Shown here piece after piece: positions 1-4,622 of a stretch of DNA of 5,012 nt. The DNA comes from Pseudofrankia asymbiotica (lineage in GTDB: Bacteria; Actinomycetota; Actinomycetes; Frankiales; Frankiaceae). The notes beneath the pieces are model-generated. The model was not told the DNA's origin. It saw nothing but the letters and a program-made list of their open reading frames with translations, and searched no databases. Position numbers and translations under genes: made by a program. Location: positions 10,903-15,914 of the forward strand of contig NZ_MOMC01000053.1 in assembly GCF_001983105.1 (NCBI RefSeq). Direction: 5' to 3'. The first letter of the stretch is position 1. Each line of letters opens with the position of its first letter.

Positions 1-126
1 CTCGTTGGGGCCTGGTCCTATCCCCTCAGGGGGTGTGGTGGCCAGGACGACGGTCTTCGCCCCCACGGGCCATGGCCAGATCCCCTGGGGCACGACGGCC
101 AGGTCGTCCGGTCCCTGATCGCCCAC
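1..126 (-). CDS. Possible partial minus-strand ORF of unknown function (runs off left edge)
   Basis: A GTG-initiated frame of 42 codons is open from 126 to the left edge; an in-frame TAA lies upstream of the GTG. I do not recognise the product. The translation contains two imperfect copies of a ~20-residue unit, VVPQGIWPWP and TTPPEGIGPGP. The matching DNA copies are offset by 57-60 bp, so an indel between them is a multiple of three, which mildly supports coding. Against it, there is no clear Shine-Dalgarno before the GTG, about 8 of 41 codons end in A or T, and every frame of such GC-rich DNA tends to stay open. If real, it would be transcribed divergently from the methyltransferase. Confidence 0.22.
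   Translation of the reverse strand, partial: MGDQGPDDLAVVPQGIWPWPVGAKTVVLATTPPEGIGPGPNE
20..109. repeat. Imperfect duplication, ATCCCCT...GGGG...GGCCAGG
   Basis: Two related segments, 20-50 and 80-109, share ATCCCCT followed by GGGG and then GGCCAGG and a CG-rich tail. The first halves are offset by 60 bp and the second halves by 57 bp. Each copy begins with a small dyad (CCCC-TCA-GGGG, then CCCC-T-GGGG), and a 10-bp palindrome GGCCATGGCC lies between them at 68-77. It could be a pair of operator-like sites or a repeat inside a minus-strand coding region; the sequence does not decide. Confidence 0.45.
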
Positions 127-282
127 TGACCACAGATCGGACCTACTCGTTTAGCCTCCCGGCTGCTCTCGCCTCCCAGCGGCGAACGGAGCTGCCACGG
201 ATCGAAACAAACTGGTTACCGATGGCGACTCGCCGGGGATGGCGGCGTGCGGCCGGGGTACGGATTGAGCACATCCGCTGCC

Positions 283-363
283 CGAGGGGCGGAGGGGGCG
301 GAGGGGCGCCGAGGGGCGGAGGGGGCGGAGGGGCGCCGAGGGGCGGAGGGGGCCGAGGGGCGG
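283..363 (+). repeat. 27-bp G-rich tandem repeat in the methyltransferase leader, quadruplex-prone
   Basis: Two identical 27-bp units (283-309 and 310-336) are followed by a third, diverged unit (337-363). The array contains nine runs of four or five G on the plus strand (starting at 286, 294, 303, 313, 321, 330, 340, 348 and 357), separated by loops of 4, 4, 6, 4, 4, 6, 4 and 4 nt. This fits a G-quadruplex motif with enough runs for two consecutive four-run structures. GGAGG occurs five times inside it (291, 300, 318, 327, 345) before the sixth copy that serves as the probable ribosome-binding site at 362. Folding is an inference from run spacing; the repeat itself is directly visible. Confidence 0.9.
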
Positions 364-367
364 AGGT
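362..367 (+). promoter_or_regulatory. Shine-Dalgarno GGAGGT of the methyltransferase
   Basis: GGAGGT lies 5 nt before the GTG at 373. An in-frame TAG at 367-369 overlaps it, so the 373 GTG is the first usable start in this frame. The site is contiguous with the G-rich tandem array, so any structure in the array would bear on access to it. Confidence 0.8.
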
Positions 368-372
368 AGCAG

Positions 373-1320
373 GTGGCATCCGTTGAGCCGCATCTGGACC
401 GGCCCGATCGCCGACGGCCGAGCACCTCGCGGGTCTACGACTACTTTCTTGGCGGCTCGAACCACTTCGCTGTTGACCGGGAGCTGGCCGCTCGGTTGTC
501 GGCCACGCTTCCCGACATCGACGCGATCATGCGGGAGAACCGGGCGTTCATGCGCCGGGCCGTCCGCTTCCTGCTGGACGCCGGCATCTCCCAGTTCCTC
601 GACCTTGGCTCCGGCATCCCGACGGACGACGGCCGCGCCGGCAATGTGCATGAGCTGGCGCGGCGGCGGCGCCGCGACCGCGGTGGCGGTGGCGGTGGCG
701 GTGGCGGTGGCGGTCGTGGTGGCGGTGGCGGTGGCACCCGTGTGGCTTATGGCGAGGGTGGCGGCGGCGCCCGTGTCGTCTATGTCGACCTGGACCCGAC
801 GGCGGTCGCCCGCAGCCGCGTCGTCCTCGCCGGCGACCAGGACGCGACGATCGTCCAGGCCGACCTGCGCGACCCGGACACGGTGTTCGACCATCCGGAC
901 ACCCGCCGGCTGCTCGACCTGACCAGGCCCATCGCGGTACTGATCCTGGGCGTCCTGCACGACATCCCGGACACGGACGACCCGCCGAGGATCATCGCCC
1001 GGATCCGCGAACGCCTCGCCCCGGGCAGCTTCCTCGCGCTCTCCCAGGGCGCGGTCAACAGCCGCGCCGATACCGGCGGAGCTGTGACGAACGCCTACGA
1101 CGACGGTTACGCGCGCGGGGCGCCTCGGCTCACGCTGCGCGGCCATGCCCAGACCCTCGCCCTCTTCGACGGCTTCGAGCTGGTCGCCCCCGGACTCGTC
1201 TTCCTTGAGGACTGGCGCCCGTATCTGGACGACGACGCCGACCGGCTCGCCTCCCCTGCCCGCGCGACCGGCGCCACGTCGGGCTTCCGGGCCGCCCTCG
1301 CCGGCATCGGCATGCGATGA
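373..1320 (+). CDS. SAM-dependent methyltransferase, Methyltransf_19 (DUF574) family
   Basis: This is a 315-residue predicted cytosolic class I methyltransferase using S-adenosylmethionine; the family is widespread in actinobacteria and its substrates are largely unknown. Family signatures appear in order: STSRVYDYFLGG at 17-28, ENRAFMRRAVRFL at 55-67, the SAM-binding glycine motif FLDLGSGIPT at 75-84, NVHE at 91-94, the acidic strand VVYVDLDP at 135-142, QADLRDP at 162-168, LGVLHDIPD at 192-200, and the C-terminal FELVAPGLVF...WRP near 268-282. The GTG start is chosen because GGAGGT lies 5 nt upstream and a stop codon directly precedes it. The protein is longer than a typical member (roughly 270 residues, from memory) because ~35 residues, mainly glycine, separate NVHELA from ARVVYV. 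A short extra DDGRA also sits between GIPT and GNVHE. It converges with the phosphodiesterase gene and has no co-directional partner in view. Confidence 0.9.
   Translation: MASVEPHLDRPDRRRPSTSRVYDYFLGGSNHFAVDRELAARLSATLPDIDAIMRENRAFMRRAVRFLLDAGISQFLDLGSGIPTDDGRAGNVHELARRRRRDRGGGGGGGGGGGRGGGGGGTRVAYGEGGGGARVVYVDLDPTAVARSRVVLAGDQDATIVQADLRDPDTVFDHPDTRRLLDLTRPIAVLILGVLHDIPDTDDPPRIIARIRERLAPGSFLALSQGAVNSRADTGGAVTNAYDDGYARGAPRLTLRGHAQTLALFDGFELVAPGLVFLEDWRPYLDDDADRLASPARATGATSGFRAALAGIGMR
682..735 (+). repeat. GGTGGC hexanucleotide repeat encoding a polyglycine tract in the methyltransferase
   Basis: Eighteen codons alternate GGT and GGC, with one interruption by CGT at 715. They encode Gly104-Gly121 with Arg115. 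Just after, ACCCGTGTGGCTTATGG (736-752) is an imperfect copy of GCCCGTGTCGTCTATGT (769-785), giving TRVAYG and ARVVYV. The insert therefore contains both a hexamer expansion and a duplicated piece of the second SAM-binding strand. Because the unit is 6 nt, changes in copy number keep the frame. Confidence 0.92.
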
Positions 1321-1470
1321 GCTCTCCACCGCTCCGCGAGCGCTCGAGCACGGGACACGGGGCCGGGACGGGCCGCGAAGGGCGAGGCTCACGGTCCGCG
1401 GTGCGGGGGCGGAGAGCAGGAGGCAGGGGGCGGGGGGCGGGGGCAGGCGCGCGGGAGCCTGAGTGCGGGC
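1321..1470. other. Convergent intergenic region with G-runs, no clear terminator
   Basis: These 150 bp separate the stop codons of two converging genes. A 10-bp palindrome CGAGCGCTCG sits at 1337-1346, overlapping GCTCGAGC, but I see no long stem with a T-tract on either strand. Plus-strand G-runs of 5, 5, 6 and 5 lie at 1405-1409, 1426-1430, 1432-1437 and 1439-1443, the last three separated by single C residues. This could form a G-quadruplex at the 3' end of the methyltransferase transcript, and the minus strand would be correspondingly C-rich. A terminator role is possible but not shown. Confidence 0.5.
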
Positions 1471-4026
1471 CTACGAGTGGCGGTGGGCGGCGTGGTGCCG
1501 GTGGCCGTCGCGAGCCGCGGGGACCAACGAGCCGCCAGGAACGTTCGGCGCCCCCGGGAAGGGGATGCTCGCCCCGCCGGCGGCGAACGCGACGGCCATC
1601 TTGTCGGCGCACATGGGGCGACCGAAGAGGTGGCCTTGGCCGAGGTCGGCACCAAGGGCCAGCATCCGTGCCGCCTGCGCGCGTGTCTCCACCGACTCGG
1701 CCGTGACGATGTGCCCCAGCCGATGCGCGATCGAGACGATCCCTTCGACCAGCTGGTCCATGGCCTCGGTCTCCGACCGCCCCGCGAGTAACCCAGCCCG
1801 CTCCTCGCCACCGGCACCGCTGTCATCGACGGCGGCGGCGACAGCGACGACGGAGGCCGGGGCATCCACAGCCACACCGACGCCCGAGTCCACACCGACG
1901 CCAGAGCCCACCGCGACGCCGGAGCCCACCGCGACGCCAGAGCCCACCGCGACGCCAGAGCCCGCCTCGACGCCGGCTTCAGCCTCGCCCTCGCCGACCG
2001 TCTCGTCCGTCTCGTCGTCCTCGTCCCGCGCGCAGAACTGGCCGGCGAGCTTGAGGGCACCGACCGGCAGCGTCGGTAGGTACGCGAAGTTCGAGTAGCC
2101 CGTGCCGAAGTCGTCGATCGCGATCCGGATGCCCGCGTCGGCGAGCTGCCGCAACGCCTCGGTCTGGCGGCCGAACGCGTCGATCATCAGGCTCTCGACC
2201 AGCTCCAGCTGCAGGCAGCGCGGGTCCAGCCCGGCGCGCTCGACGATGCCCAGGATCACCGGCACGAGGTCCGGCTCCTCCAGCTGGCGCACCGAGAGAT
2301 TCACGCTGACGAAGGGGTCGTGGACAGCCCCGCCGCGCCCGCCCGCCCCGTCCACGCCATCCACACCACCCGCGCCGGACAAACCGGGCAGGCCGTGCGG
2401 GACGGCGACGGCCCCGCCTGGCACCACCTCAGGCACCACCACCTCTGGCATCACCCCGCCTGGCACCGCCTCGCCGGCGGAGGCCGCCAGCCGGGCGGCC
2501 GCGGCGGCGCTCGCCCAGTGGGCGGCGTCGCGGCAGGCGGTCTCGAGCACGTGCAGGCCGAGCGGCACGATCAGGCCCGACTCCTCGGCCACGCCGATGA
2601 ACTCCTCGGGCGAGAGCAGGCCCCGGCGCGGGTGCTCCCAGCGCACGAGCGCCTCGGCGCCCTGAATCGTCCCGTCGGTCAGCCGGACGATCGGCTGGTA
2701 GTGCACGACGAACTGGCCGGAGCGCAGCGCCGCCGTGATCGAACGGGTCAGCCGCGCCGTGGCGGCCGCGGCCGCCCCCTGCCGGGAGGCCGAGGGGTCA
2801 GGAACCGACCGGTCCGTTCCCCTCTCCGCCAGTCGCCGCGGTGGGCGGCCGTGATCCACGCCAGGAGCGTCGCCACGGTCGGGCCCGCCGCTGTGGTCGG
2901 CCCCTGCCCGCGGGTCATGACGGCTGGTGACGTCCTCGATCGTGACGGCGTAGTACGAGCCGCCGACGGCGGTGTCGTCGTCGACCATCGCCGCGGTCAG
3001 GCAGACCCACACCTCGCCGTCGTCCAGGTCGGCCTGCCGGTCCAGCCGCCAGAAGCCGTGCCCCGGCCGGCCGGCGCGCACCGCCGCCCACATGTCGATC
3101 AGCCCGGCCCGGTCACGTGGCGGGACCAGGTCCCAGACGTCACCGATGGACAGGCGAGTCAGGTCACGCCCGACGATCGCGCGCGCGGTGTCGTTGGCCT
3201 CCAGGATCGTTCCCGAGTCGGCGACCACCAAGGTGCCGATACCGGCGTGTTCGAAGACGGACCGGAACCGCCTGTCGCTCAGCCGGCGGGCACGCTCGGC
3301 CCCGCGCAGGCCGGCGAGCTCCGCGCCGTGCTTGTCGCGGGCGGCCGCCAGGGCGCCCTTGCGGACCGCCTCGCCGTGCCCGGAGGCGACCGCGCCGAGC
3401 ACGGCGAACGCGGCCGGCGCGCGGCCGGGGCCCGCGGCGGCGGACAGCGGGGGGCCGAGCACCTCCACGGTCCGGGCAAGGGCGTCGGGGTCAGCGAAGC
3501 CGATCCGGGCGAGCCGGGCGCCGACCGTACGGCCCACGACCCGGTCGACCGGGTCGGCGGCGAGCGCTCCGAACAACTGGCCGGTGAGCTCACGCAGCTC
3601 GGCGCGCATCCCGGCCGCGCCGACGTCACCCGGCTCCTCGGAGGCGGGCGGCGCGGGCGGCGCGGGCGGCGCGGGCGGCACGGGCGGCACGGGCGGCACG
3701 GGCGGCACGGGCGGCACGGGCGTCATCGGCGACGCGCAGGCATCCGCCGGCACGATCGGGTCCCGGTCCACAGCGGCCATGGCTGCCGCGGTGGTCCCCG
3801 CGTACGCGTCGGGCGACCCGGCGAGCGCCCGCGGCTGCGCGCGCGAGGACGGGTCGACGCGCGCCGCGGCGCGGGGCAGACGCTCGGCGGTGGGCACGGG
3901 TGACGTGAGCTGTGTCGGTGACATCGGCGGGCGCGTTGTCGTCACCCACACCGCGTCGTACCAGCGATCGGCGATCCGGTCGTCCACGGCGCCTTCCCTG
4001 CGTTCCGGGAGCTCATTGTGTTCCAT
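1471..4026 (-). CDS. PAS-EAL cyclic-di-GMP phosphodiesterase with large low-complexity inserts
   Basis: The predicted product is 851 residues, probably a cytosolic c-di-GMP phosphodiesterase (c-di-GMP to pGpG) controlled by a PAS sensor; no membrane segment or signal peptide is seen. Domains: an N-terminal actinobacterial helical domain split by an insert (DRIADRWYDAV near 16-26, then 141-194 with DPVDRVVGRTVGARL); PAS at about 250-370; linker 371-425; EAL at about 428-810. Catalytic-type residues visible are E458 (EALVRW), N576 (NLSVRQ), E608/E611 (LELVES), D638 and D639 (DDFGTGYS), K659, E777 (AESVE) and Q797 (GQGHLFGRP). Departures are LKLA instead of the usual LKID after the barrel strand and AES for AEG. 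No GGDEF domain lies between PAS and EAL. The last ten residues hold five histidines. The start is uncertain: ATG at 4026 lacks a good Shine-Dalgarno, while GTG at 3987 (838 residues) follows AGGGAAGG by 4 nt and begins where GC3 rises. The frame opens further to 4350, but that part spans large dyads and looks non-coding. Confidence 0.88.
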   Translation of the reverse strand: MEHNELPERREGAVDDRIADRWYDAVWVTTTRPPMSPTQLTSPVPTAERLPRAAARVDPSSRAQPRALAGSPDAYAGTTAAAMAAVDRDPIVPADACASPMTPVPPVPPVPPVPPVPPAPPAPPAPPASEEPGDVGAAGMRAELRELTGQLFGALAADPVDRVVGRTVGARLARIGFADPDALARTVEVLGPPLSAAAGPGRAPAAFAVLGAVASGHGEAVRKGALAAARDKHGAELAGLRGAERARRLSDRRFRSVFEHAGIGTLVVADSGTILEANDTARAIVGRDLTRLSIGDVWDLVPPRDRAGLIDMWAAVRAGRPGHGFWRLDRQADLDDGEVWVCLTAAMVDDDTAVGGSYYAVTIEDVTSRHDPRAGADHSGGPDRGDAPGVDHGRPPRRLAERGTDRSVPDPSASRQGAAAAATARLTRSITAALRSGQFVVHYQPIVRLTDGTIQGAEALVRWEHPRRGLLSPEEFIGVAEESGLIVPLGLHVLETACRDAAHWASAAAAARLAASAGEAVPGGVMPEVVVPEVVPGGAVAVPHGLPGLSGAGGVDGVDGAGGRGGAVHDPFVSVNLSVRQLEEPDLVPVILGIVERAGLDPRCLQLELVESLMIDAFGRQTEALRQLADAGIRIAIDDFGTGYSNFAYLPTLPVGALKLAGQFCARDEDDETDETVGEGEAEAGVEAGSGVAVGSGVAVGSGVAVGSGVGVDSGVGVAVDAPASVVAVAAAVDDSGAGGEERAGLLAGRSETEAMDQLVEGIVSIAHRLGHIVTAESVETRAQAARMLALGADLGQGHLFGRPMCADKMAVAFAAGGASIPFPGAPNVPGGSLVPAARDGHRHHAAHRHS
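1868..1975 (-). repeat. 18-bp tandem repeat inside the EAL domain (GSGVAV units)
   Basis: About six 18-bp units lie end to end. The core is GAGCCCACCGCGACGCCA on the plus strand, with the best copies at 1904-1921, 1922-1939 and 1940-1957, a diverged copy at 1958-1975 and two diverged copies upstream at 1868-1885 and 1886-1903. On the coding strand they give GSGVAV/GSGVGV/DSGVGV at roughly residues 684-720. The repeat sits within an ~80-residue insert between LKLAGQFC (658-665) and the helix MDQLVEGIVSIAH (756-768), regions that are normally only about 15-20 residues apart in EAL proteins. The flanks of the insert are acidic on one side and Ala/Val/Gly-rich on the other. Confidence 0.9.
2319..2514 (-). 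repeat. Degenerate Val/Gly/Pro insert in the EAL domain
   Basis: Residues ~505-569 are low-complexity, with an Ala-rich run, then VPGGV, PEVV, VPEVVPGG, and GVDGVDG pieces. The underlying DNA shows related GGCACCACCTC/GGCACCGCCTC motifs around 2418-2474 rather than a clean tandem array. In ordinary EAL domains, the tryptophan equivalent to W504 is followed by the VSVNLS strand after about ten residues. Here the gap is 69, so the insert is roughly 58 residues. It lies just before the N576 metal-ligand strand. Confidence 0.65.
3650..3721 (-). repeat. 9-bp tandem repeat encoding (VPP)5(APP)3
   Basis: Eight perfect 9-bp units run without a break: three GGCGCGGGC (3650-3676) then five GGCACGGGC (3677-3721) on the plus strand. 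On the coding strand the single A/G difference changes Val to Ala, giving five VPP and three APP triplets at about residues 103-126. The homogeneous blocks on each side of one junction suggest recent copy-number growth of each variant. The tract lies in a Pro/Ala-rich stretch that separates the two halves of the N-terminal domain. Confidence 0.95.
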
Positions 4027-4105
4027 CCATGGTCGCAGAGGCCCTTCCCCGGCCTCACACTGGCACCGAGTTCGCCGCGGCCCGCGCCAATACCGCGCCA
4101 CACCT

Positions 4106-4115
4106 CCTGGCCAGG
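4106..4115. repeat. 10-bp perfect palindrome CCTGGCCAGG
   Basis: This palindrome directly adjoins the left edge of the CTGTGGGGCT inverted repeat, making it the first of three consecutive dyads upstream of the phosphodiesterase gene. It has no loop, so a protein-binding site is more plausible than an RNA hairpin; that is inference. Confidence 0.5.
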
Positions 4116-4116
4116 C

Positions 4117-4147
4117 CTGTGGGGCTCTCCGCTCCCAAGCCCCACAG
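4117..4147. repeat. 10-bp perfect inverted repeat with 11-nt loop
   Basis: CTGTGGGGCT (4117-4126) and AGCCCCACAG (4138-4147) are exact reverse complements around an 11-nt loop. It lies 3 nt from the larger 17-bp dyad and ~90 bp upstream of the predicted phosphodiesterase ATG. On the minus strand it could be a hairpin in the 5' leader or part of a factor-independent terminator pair without a U-tract. Confidence 0.8.
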
Positions 4148-4150
4148 CGG

Positions 4151-4192
4151 CACGCGACGGCACGCGACGGCGCCCTCGCGTGCCGTCGCGTG
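4151..4192. repeat. 17-bp perfect inverted repeat, strong hairpin upstream of the phosphodiesterase
   Basis: The arms CACGCGACGGCACGCGA (4151-4167) and TCGCGTGCCGTCGCGTG (4176-4192) match perfectly around an 8-nt loop. Each arm contains two copies of a CACGCGA-type motif, so the same heptamer appears four times, twice in each orientation. No T-run follows on either strand. Possible roles are an operator for a dimeric or tetrameric repressor, a U-less actinobacterial terminator or a leader hairpin. The distance to the predicted ATG at 4026 (~125 bp) fits a promoter-proximal element. Confidence 0.9.
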
Positions 4193-4270
4193 AAGAACCG
4201 CGAGGTCGCGCGGAGAACCGGGAGGCCGCCGGCCAAGCGGAGGGCCAGTTCCCGAATTGCCGTGCCGTGC

Positions 4271-4288
4271 GGGCGGGCGGGCGGGCGG
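4271..4288 (+). repeat. (GGGC)4 tract, canonical G-quadruplex motif
   Basis: Four GGG runs are separated by single C residues (4271-4285), with a further GG after. Four triple-G runs with 1-nt loops is the classic pattern for a stable parallel quadruplex. The G-rich strand is the plus strand, which would be the template strand for minus-strand transcription toward the phosphodiesterase. Confidence 0.75.
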
Positions 4289-4446
4289 CGCACACTCACC
4301 CGCCGGGCCGCCGCGAGAATCTGGCCGACCGCCCGGTCCCGATGCCTCACCCATCGAACGGCCCATGGCGGCCCGGTGGACGGGCCATCACGGAACGATG
4401 TCGATTACCGAGCGCGCCCGACCTGTTAACAATGACGAATCAAATG

Positions 4447-4471
4447 GCGCACCGGGCTCGGCGTGGTGCGC
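4447..4471. repeat. 7-bp inverted repeat GCGCACC/GGTGCGC
   Basis: The arms at 4447-4453 and 4465-4471 pair perfectly around an 11-nt loop. It lies just right of the AT-richer GTTAAC segment and 8 bp from the first ATGCAC repeat. A regulatory role is only a guess. Confidence 0.4.
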
Positions 4472-4478
4472 GCCTGAA

Positions 4479-4515
4479 ATGCACGGTGGAATGCACACCC
4501 GATATGCACGTGCAC
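4479..4515. repeat. Three spaced ATGCAC repeats ending in palindrome TGCACGTGCA
   Basis: ATGCAC occurs at 4479, 4491 and 4504, that is at 12- and 13-bp spacing, and the last copy is followed directly by GTGCAC. This creates the 10-bp palindrome TGCACGTGCA (4505-4514). Repeats close to a helical turn apart in a gene-free stretch resemble an operator array, but no binding protein can be assigned. Confidence 0.5.
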
Positions 4516-4590
4516 CCAGCATCATTTGGGCCGGCCGCTGTGCCACAGGTGATTCTTCACACGGACGGTCGCGTCGCCGGGGATTCTTCG

Positions 4591-4622
4591 GACCCGTCAG
4601 CCGGCGCAACGGGTCAGCCGGC
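4591..4622. repeat. Inverted repeat GACCCGT/ACGGGTC overlapping a direct repeat GTCAGCCGGC
   Basis: GACCCGT (4591-4597) and ACGGGTC (4609-4615) form a 7-bp stem with an 11-nt loop. GTCAGCCGGC occurs twice, at 4596-4605 and 4613-4622. The hairpin lies ~200 bp beyond the stop codon of the regulator gene on its downstream side, so it might be a weak terminator for that gene, although no T-run is present. Confidence 0.4.

Noticed and set aside
283..363. CRISPR array
   Set aside because: The 27-bp units are contiguous with no unique spacers, so this is a simple tandem repeat.
1331..1390. Rho-independent terminator in the convergent gap
   Set aside because: Only short palindromes (CGAGCGCTCG) and weak CCGCG/CGCGG pairings over a ~20-nt loop were found, and no T-run follows on either strand.
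151..1392. 413-codon minus-strand frame across the methyltransferase
   Set aside because: It is an antisense shadow of a gene with strong family motifs; its composition is Arg/Ala/Val-biased and it includes translated repeats from the G-rich array.
4151..4192. Insertion-sequence end or attachment site
   Set aside because: The inverted repeat is a single compact hairpin with an 8-nt loop; there is no transposase or integrase frame and no flanking target duplication.
4027..4350. N-terminal extension of the phosphodiesterase frame up to ATG 4350
   Set aside because: The extra 108 residues are Arg/Pro/Trp-rich with no domain similarity, and the DNA carries two long perfect inverted repeats and a GGGC tract, which fits a regulatory region better than coding sequence.
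2320..4429. Long plus-strand frames (527 and 485 codons) opposite the phosphodiesterase
   Set aside because: They are antisense to clear PAS and EAL motifs, are dominated by Arg/Gly/Pro/Ser, and have no recognisable domains.
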